Under the pieces are notes generated by a model. It saw only the letters and a list, made by a program, of their open reading frames with translations, had not been told where the DNA came from and searched no databases. A stretch of 59,232 nt of DNA from an uncultured Lachnospiraceae bacterium (lineage in GTDB: Bacteria; Bacillota; Clostridia; Lachnospirales; Lachnospiraceae), in the NCBI GenBank assembly GCA_947086895.1, contig CAMUAR010000017.1, positions 1 through 59,232 of the forward strand, given 5' to 3'. Made by a program: the position numbers and the translations under genes. Of the stretch, positions 1-9,744 are shown in pieces. The number at the start of each line of letters is the position of its first letter. Positions within the stretch are counted from its first letter, which is position 1.

Positions 1-53
1 ACAGCGGCTTATAGCCGCAGAGCAAACCACCCGTTTGACGGGTGGTTATGATT
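1..53. mobile_element. End of an IS200/IS605-like element (partial, runs off the window)
   Basis: Two subterminal hairpins are visible: GCGGCT/AGCCGC at 4-18 and a perfect 10-bp stem AACCACCCGT/ACGGGTGGTT with a 3-nt loop at 25-47. Such unpaired-strand hairpins without terminal inverted repeats are typical of IS200/IS605 ends. The mutY reading frame loses all family similarity exactly here. No transposase is in view, so the family assignment is inferred from end structure only. Confidence 0.5.
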
Positions 54-494
54 ATAAGCGATGGACGAGATTGCTCCGGCAGTGTATGCGCCGATACCGG
101 GCAGTTTTCGAAGTTCCACAGAATCTTTTGGCAATTTTCCGCTGTACTTTTCCATTACTATTGCCGCGGCTTTTTTCAGATTTTTTGCGCGGCTGTAATA
201 GCCAAGACCTTCCCAAAGCTTTAGCAGCCGTTCTTCTTCCACTGATGCAAGAGCAGCGATATCTGGAAGTTCTTTTATAAAACGTTCAAAATATCCTTTT
301 ACAGCTTCTACGCGGGTCTGCTGAAGCATAATCTCCGAAATCCATACATAGTACGGTTCTGGTTTGTCGCGCCATGGCAGACTGCGTGCATTATCTGCAA
401 ACCAATCAATAAGCGGCCATACAATCTGGCTTGTGATTTTTGATTTGGTTTCTGCGTTTATATCGAATTCAGAAGTTTCTGGATTTCTCTGCAT
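9..494 (-). pseudogene. mutY: A/G-specific adenine glycosylase MutY, N-terminal part, interrupted
   Basis: MutY removes adenine mispaired with 8-oxoguanine or G during base-excision repair. The first ~147 residues are intact family sequence: LPWR, the catalytic-Glu motif SEIMLQQTRV, and the helix-hairpin-helix LPGIGAYTAGAI. The next residues (from about position 54 of the window downward) are encoded by the hairpin-bearing mobile-element end and stop after 14 codons. The catalytic Asp following the HhH, the Cys cluster for 4Fe-4S and the C-terminal NUDIX-like domain are all missing, where a full protein would be about 350 residues. The start has a good Shine-Dalgarno (acgagg, about 6 nt before ATG). 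Unless the element is excised or the rest is rejoined beyond the window, the gene is inactive. Confidence 0.8.
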
Positions 495-513
495 TTTTTA
501 CCTCGTTTCTATG

Positions 514-651
514 CCGATATAATATCTCCCGATATTATATCATGTTTTGCAAACATGATATTCAAGATGCGCACAGTTCGCCAAAGAGTCTATTCTCCCC
601 TTGGTCGAATGCGAACTGGCGCCGATATAATATCTCCCGATATTATATCAT
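514..651. repeat. Hairpin-repeat family, copy A
   Basis: Two 26-bp hairpins (arms GATATAATATC / GATATTATATC, loop tccc) lie at 516-541 and 624-649, 108 bp apart. The first is followed by a second hairpin, ATCATGTTT/AAACATGAT (539-559). Between them a longer stem CAGTTCGC (574-581) / GCGAACTG (611-618) encloses about 29 nt. The same architecture occurs near 15.8, 29.1 and 38.3 kb with different stem sequences that still pair. Degenerate remnants continue to about 760. Confidence 0.8.
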
Positions 652-801
652 GTTTTGCAAATCGCTCAAAGCGAATTTTCGAAAATCTTGTTTTGTATCA
701 TAAAAAAATAGATTTTCAGCGATTAAGTTTGAGCGTTTGCTGCCGATATATTTTATAGGTTCCCGAAGAGAAAAAACAATAGAAAATGACAAGGAAAATG
801 C

Positions 802-831
802 TTGCATTTCCGCCCTGTCCTGATGTATAGT
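802..831 (+). promoter_or_regulatory. Predicted sigma-A promoter of the 887 lipoprotein gene
   Basis: TTGCAT (802-807) and TATAGT (826-831) are separated by 18 bp, about 55 bp before the start codon. Confidence 0.45.
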
Positions 832-886
832 TATATTAGAAACATAGTTTAGCAGTGCTTATTTAAATTTTGAAGGAGGTGTAGAA

Positions 887-1735
887 ATGATATTAAAAAT
901 TTATACGTATTGTATACAAAATATAAAATTTGTGTTTTCACACCTTCCTTTTGTCTTTGGTCTGTTTGTTTTGATGGCAACAGGCGGATGTTCTAATACT
1001 CCTGCTGCCTGGATGGGAGAGGAGCCTTCGGAATATGCCGCTCCATCAGAAATGCCATCTTTCGATTTCGTTACGCCAGCTGTGGAGACTCCAACATTGA
1101 CACCAGTTCCGACAAATTTTTCTGCAGCAGAGAACGGCTACAGTGCGGACGCGGCAGCACAGCTTATTCGAGATCAGATTGTTTCCGGCAAATATGATAT
1201 CACCTTATTATCAGATTCTTTTGTTATGGATTCCGCCCAGTATTATACTTTTGTTATTTCGAAAAACGGAAATACGATTGAACCTCTGGTTCTTGTTGGG
1301 AAAGAGCTTGGTGATCTCTGGTGCATTTCCGGCGACAATACAGTTTCTGATATTTCGAATCATCCGCTGTATCACTTATCAGAACAATCCGAACCAACAG
1401 CAGAGCCGCAGCCGACAGCGGAGCCGCTGGATTCTGAGAACGAAAAAGAAGATCCGAAAGATCAAAAAAATATCACGACAGAAGAAGCATTGGCAATCTT
1501 TCGAGGACTGACCAGTGAACAGACGGGACTTTCTCAGCTGTTGGATCACTATTTCTTCTACATTCCAGAACAGACGGAGGAGATTATGGATCATCGCTGT
1601 TATGCGATTCTTGTCTATTCTAGTGTGCAAGACAGATTGTTTCTTGATGCGAAATTTTATATGACACTTGACGGTTCAACAATTTACAAACAGGCGCATT
1701 CTTCGGAAGATTTGGAGATATTCTCTCTGAAATAA
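887..1735 (+). CDS. Putative lipoprotein of unknown function
   Basis: The 282-residue product starts with a long signal peptide (hydrophobic stretch about residues 17-34) ending in a lipobox-like ATGGC, so it is probably a membrane-anchored extracellular lipoprotein. The N-terminal ~45 mature residues are rich in Pro, Glu, Ala and Ser. A compact domain with about 100 residues follows, then a Pro/Glu-rich linker with repeated TAEPQP-like units near residues 165-185, then a second ~85-residue domain. The alternation of low-complexity linkers and small domains suggests two exposed modules. Start chosen by the strong aaggaggtg site 7 nt before ATG. I recognise no family. The next gene begins 39 bp downstream and is probably co-transcribed. 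Confidence 0.8.
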   Translation: MILKIYTYCIQNIKFVFSHLPFVFGLFVLMATGGCSNTPAAWMGEEPSEYAAPSEMPSFDFVTPAVETPTLTPVPTNFSAAENGYSADAAAQLIRDQIVSGKYDITLLSDSFVMDSAQYYTFVISKNGNTIEPLVLVGKELGDLWCISGDNTVSDISNHPLYHLSEQSEPTAEPQPTAEPLDSENEKEDPKDQKNITTEEALAIFRGLTSEQTGLSQLLDHYFFYIPEQTEEIMDHRCYAILVYSSVQDRLFLDAKFYMTLDGSTIYKQAHSSEDLEIFSLK

Positions 1736-1774
1736 GACAAGGAGTCAGCTTGTCATAGAAAGGGGTGGGTTAGT

Positions 1775-2065
1775 ATGGCAGAAGAAAAAAAAGAAGATGC
1801 AGCAGTAGAAGTTGAAAAAAAAGGTTTTACTCCGGTTTCGCATTTTAATGCCATGCCTTATGAAGATTTTGCGATGTATGACAGGGCGACTTATGTTAGG
1901 GATTTATCGCTGTTTGACAACAATGAAGTTATGATGAACCGCGGGAATATTATCCGCTATTATGATTGTAAAGCTACAAAGCCAAAAAAAGTAGGCGGAG
2001 ATATTATCGATGCGCAGATTTCTCATGAGGAAGATATTACAGAGGAATCCGAGAAAAAGAAATAA
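1775..2065 (+). CDS. Small charged hypothetical protein (96 aa)
   Basis: A 96-residue soluble protein with a highly charged N-terminus (EEKKED repeats) and C-terminus (EESEKKK) around a central ~55-residue segment with motifs FNAMPYEDFAMYDRAT and NRGNIIRYYDC. No signal peptide or membrane segment is visible. The start has an upstream gaaaggggtg Shine-Dalgarno. It lies 39 bp after the lipoprotein gene on the same strand and ahead of a large palindrome that may end the transcript. Function is not recognised. Confidence 0.75.
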   Translation: MAEEKKEDAAVEVEKKGFTPVSHFNAMPYEDFAMYDRATYVRDLSLFDNNEVMMNRGNIIRYYDCKATKPKKVGGDIIDAQISHEEDITEESEKKK

Positions 2066-2106
2066 AACAAAAAGGGATTTCAATTTCAGTTGTCCGTGGA
2101 AAAGAA

Positions 2107-2203
2107 TGGCTGCAAAACAACAATTTTTTATAAAATATCGTGCAGGCAATGGATAAAAGTTTATGATATTTTATAGAAAATAGGATTTTGCAGCCATCTT
2201 TTT
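2107..2203. terminator. Large nested palindrome, probable bidirectional terminator
   Basis: Outer arms ATGGCTGCAAAA / TTTTGCAGCCAT and inner arms ATAAAATATC / GATATTTTAT form a ~97-bp interrupted hairpin between the convergent 1775 and enolase genes, followed by cttttt. The long arms also fit a small mobile palindrome. It resembles the long-loop element at 8108-8207. Confidence 0.5.
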
Positions 2204-2217
2204 ACAAACTGGTAATT

Positions 2218-3972
<1,755 letters not shown>

Positions 3973-5484
3973 ATGAGTGAACTTTTTGAAAGATTGCAGC
4001 CGTATCTTGATCGTGGGATGGCGATCAAAGCTGCGCTGACTCTGTTTGACTGGGATAATGAAACACTTGCTCCAGCATGCGCGTCAGAAAAAACTGCCAA
4101 AATAATGGGTAATTTGTCCGGCGAATATTATCGCGCCACAATCAATGATGAAGTGCGTGATCTGCTTGCGCAGCTTTCTACCCCCGAAGAGAAAGAAAAG
4201 CTGTCAGATACAGAAAAAGCGATTGTTAAAAAAATGAACAAGGAGTATGAGCAATTAGAAAAGATTCCGGCGAACGAGTATCAGGCATTCCGGGAACTGC
4301 TTACAAAGTCTGCCCAGATCTGGGCGAAAGCAAAAGAAAATAATGATTTTTCAGCTTTTGCTCCAACATTGAACGAGATTGTTGATTATCAGAAACGTTT
4401 TGCAGAGTATACAAAAAAGCCGGGAATGAGTTTGTATGATACAATGCTTGACCAGAACGAAGAAGGTATTTTAGAAAAAGACCTTGACCCATTTTTTGAA
4501 AAGATACGAACAGCCGTTGTGCCGCTTTTAAAAAAGGTGATGGAACGAAACGATAAGATTGATAAAAGCTACAACAATCGTTGTTATCCGATTGATGTAC
4601 AGAAGAAATTTTGTCGTTTTTTGGCGGAATATATCGGGTTTGATTTTGAGAAGGGCGTGATGGCGGAAAGTGCGCATCCATTTACTACAAATATGCATAA
4701 CTCGGATGTTCGTATCACAAATCATTTTTATGAGAAAAATCTTGAAAGTGCTATGTTCTCCGTAATTCATGAAGGCGGACATGCTCTGTACGAGATGGGG
4801 GTTGCAGACGAGCTGACGCTCACAGCGGTTGGAGGCGGAACTTCCATGGGAGTACATGAGTCTCAATCGCGTTTTTATGAGAATATTCTTGGAAGAAGCG
4901 AAGCCTTTTGGAAGCCGCTGTTTGGAAAATTGAAAGAGACGTATCCAGAACAGCTTGCGGATGTGGAACAAAATGATTTTATTTTGGGCATCAATAAAGC
5001 TGAGCCAGGACCAATCCGCACGGAGGCGGACGAACTGACTTATCCGCTTCATATTATGGTGCGGTATGAAATTGAAAAACTGCTGATATCCGGCAAAATT
5101 AAGGTGGATGATCTGCCGCAGATCTGGAATGAAAAATATAAAGAATATCTTGGCGTCACTCCGAAAAATGACAAGGAAGGCGTACTGCAGGATGTTCACT
5201 GGTCTGGCGGTTCCTTTGGTTACTTCCCGTCTTACGCGATTGGAAATGCGGTAGCTGCACAGATTTATGCGTTTATGCATAAGAAAGTTAAAGTAGCAGA
5301 GTGCCTTGAGACAGGGAATCTTGAACCAATTCGAAAGTATTTATGTAAACATATTCATCAGTATGGCTCGACAAAAAATATGAATGAACTGTTGATCGGA
5401 ATGACTGGAGAATCGTTGAATGTAGATTATTATATTGATTATTTGACAAAGAAATATACTAAGTTATATCATATTGAGGAATGA
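3973..5484 (+). CDS. M32 family metallo-carboxypeptidase
   Basis: Cytosolic zinc (or cobalt) carboxypeptidase of the Taq/Pfu type, which trims C-terminal residues from peptides. The zinc site HEGGH is at residues 266-270, and the M32 hallmark HESQSRFYEN starts at about 295. The N-terminal region has the family-typical LTLFDWDNETLAP, and the C-terminal half has GVTPKNDKEGVLQDVHW and GYFPSYAIGN. The length of 503 residues is normal. Start at 3973 is favoured over 3961 by the gagga site 8-10 nt upstream. A decayed fragment of a second M32 gene lies at about 9436-9547. A strong hairpin downstream (5586-5628) probably terminates transcription. Confidence 0.96.
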   Translation: MSELFERLQPYLDRGMAIKAALTLFDWDNETLAPACASEKTAKIMGNLSGEYYRATINDEVRDLLAQLSTPEEKEKLSDTEKAIVKKMNKEYEQLEKIPANEYQAFRELLTKSAQIWAKAKENNDFSAFAPTLNEIVDYQKRFAEYTKKPGMSLYDTMLDQNEEGILEKDLDPFFEKIRTAVVPLLKKVMERNDKIDKSYNNRCYPIDVQKKFCRFLAEYIGFDFEKGVMAESAHPFTTNMHNSDVRITNHFYEKNLESAMFSVIHEGGHALYEMGVADELTLTAVGGGTSMGVHESQSRFYENILGRSEAFWKPLFGKLKETYPEQLADVEQNDFILGINKAEPGPIRTEADELTYPLHIMVRYEIEKLLISGKIKVDDLPQIWNEKYKEYLGVTPKNDKEGVLQDVHWSGGSFGYFPSYAIGNAVAAQIYAFMHKKVKVAECLETGNLEPIRKYLCKHIHQYGSTKNMNELLIGMTGESLNVDYYIDYLTKKYTKLYHIEE

Positions 5485-5585
5485 TTTGTTGAATAAGCGG
5501 GTTGGATTTTGTTATACAAGAACTATTTTTTCCTGCGTAAATTGTTGAAAAATGAAAAAAGAATTTTATTTAGGAAACCACAAAC

Positions 5586-5628
5586 GCCCCTTCTAAGTCT
5601 GCTTTTTATAAGCAGTTTTAGAAGGGGC
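5586..5628. terminator. Bidirectional terminator hairpin
   Basis: Arms GCCCCTTCTAA and TTAGAAGGGGC, with a second inner stem CTGCTT/AAGCAG, lie between two convergent genes, with T-rich flanks on both sides. Confidence 0.7.
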
Positions 5629-5662
5629 ATTGATTATTTATAATTGGATGGATATTGAAATG

Positions 5663-6811
5663 TTATTTTTCAAGCAGGGCTTCCTTCAATTCCTCTATTT
5701 GGTCGGAAACCTCTTCTAATGTATCCCGGATGGAATCCATTACATTGTTCATTGCATTTTCGGTAGCTTCCTGAATGATGTCCCGCAAATCGTCATTATC
5801 TTCGTCATCGTCCTCAAGGGATTCCAGAATAGAAGTTTGAAGCTGACCGGCAAAGCTGTCGTAATCCTCGCATGATAAAATAGCAGAACATGAATTGGTA
5901 ATATCATTTAGCTTTGTCATAATTTCTGCAAGATTGTCGTTAATCAGGCTTTGGTCTGATGCGGACGGCGCTGTGGTCTTGATTTTATTTTTGTATTTGG
6001 CGTTGAGCTGTTCAGTGCTGTACCAACAATTTTTTGGAAAACCGTCGCTGGAGAAAATCAGATTATGGCGCTGTGGACGCTCATCTTCATAAGGGTCCGG
6101 GGTGTCTGGAAATTGCGCATAAGCTTCAGCATCTTTTGCAGCGATCACTGTCATATAGGCCCGCTGAGCGACAAATCGGAATTGTGTGTACTCATTGTCC
6201 TGCGTGCAGAATGGAATTTCATAGAGTTCCCAGCCGTTGAGTTTTTTCAATGGTTTGATAAAGTTGCGATTGAGGTTGTATGTATAGCGCTGTTCATAGT
6301 CCGCGTTGAACAGAATCTCAAATCGGCAAATTTCATTGTTGTGATCGTTCTCTCCACCGTTCAGCCAAAATGAAAAACGACAGTCTGTATACTTTGGAAG
6401 AAGAAGCGTTTCGGAAATAATTTCCGTCCAGTTATTGCTCCAATCCCCGATCATATAAGCTTCTGCAAGTTCTTTGTCCGGTCCTTCCATAAAAGAGCGG
6501 CTGCCTACATTATGACTGCAGTCTTTGTTAAATTTCCAACTGCGTGCGTCGAAATACAGTTTCAACACTTTGCGTTCTTCGAATTCCCTGCCTGTTGCTG
6601 TTTTTATATTCATGGTATCCATCTTAATTACCTCCGATATTTGCGCGGTATCGGACATAGTTAGACGAATTGTAAAGTCGTTCACGTAACATGCCCGACC
6701 CTTTTTTACCAGCCCGTCTGCCCGTTTTGGGTAAGTTGAGCCAGCTATGTTTCCGTTCGAATCTAATATTTGGATGATCTGCTTACCTGCGGAATCATTG
6801 TTTTTTGTCAT
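5663..6811 (-). CDS. Hypothetical protein with an IscB-PLMP-like N-terminal module
   Basis: 382 residues. Residues ~9-50 contain IIQILDSNGNIAG, YPKRADGLVKKGRA and FTIRLT. These closely follow the pattern of the PLMP/RRXRR module at the start of IscB-type nucleases (hydrophobic-LD-x-N-G, Pro, R-A-x-x-L-x-K-G-R-A, F-T-I-x-L). No HNH or RuvC catalytic motifs follow. Residues ~70-245 look beta-rich with many aromatic residues (GDWSNNWTEI, FSFWLNGGEND), possibly a beta-sandwich. Residues ~290-382 are helical and very acidic (SLEDDDEDNDD), ending in a predicted coiled coil. Start supported by ggggagg 6 nt upstream. No membrane segment. I do not know its function; the PLMP resemblance is read by eye. 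Confidence 0.85.
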   Translation of the reverse strand: MTKNNDSAGKQIIQILDSNGNIAGSTYPKRADGLVKKGRACYVNDFTIRLTMSDTAQISEVIKMDTMNIKTATGREFEERKVLKLYFDARSWKFNKDCSHNVGSRSFMEGPDKELAEAYMIGDWSNNWTEIISETLLLPKYTDCRFSFWLNGGENDHNNEICRFEILFNADYEQRYTYNLNRNFIKPLKKLNGWELYEIPFCTQDNEYTQFRFVAQRAYMTVIAAKDAEAYAQFPDTPDPYEDERPQRHNLIFSSDGFPKNCWYSTEQLNAKYKNKIKTTAPSASDQSLINDNLAEIMTKLNDITNSCSAILSCEDYDSFAGQLQTSILESLEDDDEDNDDLRDIIQEATENAMNNVMDSIRDTLEEVSDQIEELKEALLEK

Positions 6812-6997
6812 GGGTGTCCTCCCCTGTTTCCGTTTTTTTAAGCACGCCGTTTTTTGTTATGGGTGTCGCTCCCCGTTTTTATTTTAATATAAGAAAAAAT
6901 GTTTGTCAAATAAAAATTTATTGTAAAAAGTGATATCTTTTATCCAGAGAGCAGGAAATAAATTTGTGAAAAAGAGACATTTATATAAATGAAAACC

Positions 6998-7026
6998 TTG
7001 ACGGTAAACTAAAATATGAATAAAAT
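6998..7026 (+). promoter_or_regulatory. Predicted promoter upstream of the DUF2971 gene
   Basis: TTGACG (6998-7003), 17-bp spacer, TAAAAT (7021-7026). The start codon is about 165 bp downstream, leaving a long leader. Confidence 0.45.
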
Positions 7027-7190
7027 AATTGTAAAAGTACAGCGCGGCAGTATGCGCAAAATGAAAAAAGTAGATATTAGGATGTGTTGAAAGGAAAAAA
7101 GTCCTGTAGAAATCGGAAAAATTTTGAGACCATGTTGAGGGTGTTGTCGATTTTGAATAACAAGTTTTGCATGATTTGGAGGGTTTTAAG

Positions 7191-8015
7191 ATGCTCTACC
7201 ATTATACGGATTTTAATGCCTTTGATGGAATTATCCGCTGCGCAGAATTAAGGCTGAACAATATTTTAAATATGAACGATGCCGCGGAGATGCGATTGTT
7301 TATGAATGGGATCTGTAAAGCCGTAACAGAGAAGCTGGAAAAAGACAAAGAAAGTGAAAAAGTTCGTCAAACAGAGTCTTATTTTCAGAAAGAGATGGCG
7401 GAGGAATTTCATTATTCCGCTTATGCGGCTTGTTTTTCAAGATATCGCGATGATGCTGCTCAGTGGGAGAGATACGGAAATCTGGGGCGGGGAGTGTGCA
7501 TTGCGCTGCATGAAAGGCTGGTTCAAAAAATGGTCGGCGGGGCGGTTGCGCTTCAGGAAGTATATTATCAAACGGATATGCGGGAACACTGGCTTGTGGA
7601 TGAATTTTACCGCGCAGTAAAAGAACCAAAAGCTTTTGCAAAAAAGAATTTGTGGAAGCTGCAAAATTTGATGAATGATGCATGGGTACAGTCCGCAGCG
7701 TTTAAACATCCTTCGTTTGCGAGAGAAAGAGAATTCCGGCTTGTTGTTTCCCCGTTTATTTCGAATGAGTTTGCAATAGAGCCAAAATATCATGTGACAG
7801 CGGGGCGCATCAAGAAATATTATCCTCTTGATTTAAATAAAATGTGCGGCAAGCTGAATCTTCATTTATCTGATTTGGTTGGGGAAATTATTATTGGACC
7901 TACGTCTTCTCAGTCGCTTCCGATTTTGCAGGATTATTTGACGGACTGCGGTCTGGATTTTTTAAAAAATAAAATAACTTTGTCTGAATGCCCGCTGCGC
8001 AAGCGGACGTCGTAA
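7191..8015 (+). CDS. DUF2971 family protein
   Basis: 274 residues matching the DUF2971 pattern: an N-terminal LYHYTDFNAFDGII with LRLNNILNMNDAAEM, then ACFSRYRDDAAQWERYGN with GVCIAL, and a C-terminal FAREREFRLVV. The conserved Tyr/His/Arg/Glu positions resemble those of ADP-ribosyl-transferase-like folds, but no catalytic function is established here. Members are often found as solitary accessory genes or near phage-defence loci; no defence partner is visible next to this one. The start at 7191 rather than 7167 is chosen because ttggaggg lies about 8 nt upstream. No signal peptide or membrane segment. Confidence 0.85.
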   Translation: MLYHYTDFNAFDGIIRCAELRLNNILNMNDAAEMRLFMNGICKAVTEKLEKDKESEKVRQTESYFQKEMAEEFHYSAYAACFSRYRDDAAQWERYGNLGRGVCIALHERLVQKMVGGAVALQEVYYQTDMREHWLVDEFYRAVKEPKAFAKKNLWKLQNLMNDAWVQSAAFKHPSFAREREFRLVVSPFISNEFAIEPKYHVTAGRIKKYYPLDLNKMCGKLNLHLSDLVGEIIIGPTSSQSLPILQDYLTDCGLDFLKNKITLSECPLRKRTS

Positions 8016-8107
8016 GAGAAAAGAACGGAAAATATTTAAAGCATATAAGTATTTTATTTTAACATAGATTTATAGATTTTGATTTTAAATTCTTTTCAAA
8101 AAGAAAC

Positions 8108-8207
8108 AAGGCTGCTGTAAAAAATAATCTTTCACAAGATATTATTAAATATCCATAAGGATTCAAACGTATTTTGTGCGATGATTTATTTTACAGCAGC
8201 CTTGGTT
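8108..8207. terminator. Long-loop inverted repeat, possible terminator or small palindromic element
   Basis: Arms CAAGGCTGCTGTAAAA (from 8108) and TTTTACAGCAGCCTTG (to about 8206) enclose about 67 nt and are followed by gttttatttt. A compact version of the same stem (AAGGCTGCTG/CAGCAGCCTT) is the terminator at 33527-33564, so this copy may be that terminator with an enlarged loop. The remainder of 8016-8422 shows no gene. Confidence 0.45.
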
Positions 8208-8422
8208 TTATTTTATCAGTATAAAATATTCTGTACAACAAAATGATTCGCTATAAATGAGCAAATTAAAGTTTTACATAAATTTGTCCACCGCACAAGC
8301 AGAATCTTTTGTGCCGTTTTTTGAATTTGCTCAATAAAGATAAAAATTGCTTTTTTTGTCCCTATGGAACGAATTTTTCATTTTTCAATATGCTCTTAAA
8401 ACAATGCGATGCGAAAAACTTT

Positions 8423-9157
8423 TTATTTTGCCGGTGTTACCGATGTAATATGCGGATTTACACCGTTATACCAATATAAAAAGCCTTCCATGTCAATTTT
8501 ATCACCGATGTTCAAAGCTTTTACTGCGGCATAAACATCCGTTGTATTATCGCACAGATAAGATTCCACAGTAAAGGTGTATGTGTTTCCATCCAGGGAA
8601 ACATTAAAGTATAAATCGCTGCCGTCCTGACCGGAGCCATCCCAGCTGTAGAGGAATGCCACATCGTTGCCGTTCACGTCTTTGCTGGCTTCCACAGTCA
8701 TGCCTTTAAAGGAGACAAATTCATTCTGATGTTTAATCAAATCATCTGTGCCAAGCAGGGAAGTTACATCTTTGGCTTTGGCAACATAATTTCCATCCAT
8801 AATTTTAAAAGTTGCATCAATGATTTCTACTTCGCCAGACCATTCTGCCTTAAAACCAGTTACCTGAATTTTCGTGCCTTGAGTCAGTTTGGCATAATCT
8901 TCCTCAGAACATGCCATATCGTACAAAAAGTAAGCGCCGTCCTTATCCTGCGCGTACACAGTAGCTTTGCCTTCCCACCAAGACTGCTTTGCCTGTACAT
9001 AAGCTTCAATCACAACTTCCGTATCTACTGCTGCCGCAGCATACTCCTCGTAAGTCATAACACCTTCTGACTTTTTGTCCTCGTCAGAGCCAGAACCGCA
9101 GCCTACACAAGCAAATGTAAGTGTAAAGACCAAAAGTAACGATACCAGTTTCTTCAT
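8423..9157 (-). CDS. Putative OB-fold-like lipoprotein
   Basis: The 244-residue product has a classic lipoprotein signal peptide (MKKLVSLLLVFTLTFACVGC, lipidated Cys at 20) and so should be anchored outside the cell. The mature part has repeated beta-rich modules: TEVVIEAYVQAKQSWW with GKATVYAQDKDGAYFLYDM and TKIQVTGFKAEWSGEVEI, and near the C-terminus IGDKIDMEGFLYWYNGVNPHI. The hypothesis of one or two OB-like beta barrels comes from this alternation and is not certain. Start at 9157 is chosen over 9241 because aaaggag is correctly spaced and the signal peptide then begins the protein. It is monocistronic, between two gene-poor stretches. Confidence 0.85.
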   Translation of the reverse strand: MKKLVSLLLVFTLTFACVGCGSGSDEDKKSEGVMTYEEYAAAAVDTEVVIEAYVQAKQSWWEGKATVYAQDKDGAYFLYDMACSEEDYAKLTQGTKIQVTGFKAEWSGEVEIIDATFKIMDGNYVAKAKDVTSLLGTDDLIKHQNEFVSFKGMTVEASKDVNGNDVAFLYSWDGSGQDGSDLYFNVSLDGNTYTFTVESYLCDNTTDVYAAVKALNIGDKIDMEGFLYWYNGVNPHITSVTPAK

Positions 9158-9744
9158 TGTAATACTCCTTTCCCGCAATATTGCGGCGCGGACAGCCTTA
9201 CGGTCAAAAATCATTGTTGCTGATGCGTCTGGTTGCCCCACAAATCCTCCCTAGATTTCCACTTTGCTACGTTTTTCGAATCTATGATTATGTAAACTGT
9301 TTTTCAGTATGCGGTGCGAATGTACATTTGCATAAGCAAAAAATATTATCTGGTTTCATACAATCAACACTGGTACGGATGCCGTAAAATGTTTCGCAAA
9401 CTGGCAGTAAATCATAATAACAGGTAAAATAGATCGAAAAACATGAAAGTAATACCATTCATATTTCTCTTTGTGCAGTACTCCTTCTTTGTTATTTTTC
9501 GGAGTTGCGCCAAGATATTTTTTATATTTCTTATATACAAACGACAATCTTACAATACGGTCAAACTGAGAATGGAAGATGTTTGCACTCGACCAAAGGA
9601 GAACTGTGTGACTGCTCTATAAAAGCGATTTATCCCTTGGAGAGAACCGTATAAAAGAATATGGTTTTATAAAAGTACATAAAAATATTTTGCCAAAGCA
9701 GAAGTATGAACTGTTACACTATTATACATAAAATTGACAAGAAA
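9158..9744. other. Gene-poor region with a decayed M32 fragment
   Basis: Apart from the M32 remnant at 9436-9547, no gene is supported. A short patch at 9578-9598 (CACTCGACCAAAGGAGAAC) weakly resembles part of the hairpin-repeat family. Confidence 0.5.
9436..9547 (-). pseudogene. Fragment of a second M32 carboxypeptidase gene
   Basis: Reading the minus strand gives YKKYLGATPKNNKEGVLH, nearly identical to YKEYLGVTPKNDKEGVLQ of the intact M32 protein at 3973-5484. The DNA agrees at about 50 of 57 bases over this core, with mostly synonymous differences, so it is not a recent copy. After GVLH the similarity degrades into a few matching positions around WYYF (compare the GYFP of the intact gene). 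Nothing of the HEGGH part remains nearby. The fragment points to a former paralogue or a rearranged duplication. Confidence 0.7.

Noticed and set aside
4301..5280. Minus-strand ORFs of 126 and 250 residues opposite the M32 gene
   Set aside because: They are shadows of a well-conserved coding sequence on the other strand.
9570..9615. Possible fifth copy of the hairpin-repeat family
   Set aside because: Only about 15 of 21 bases match part of stem 3, and neither hairpin arms nor the TATAAT palindrome are present.
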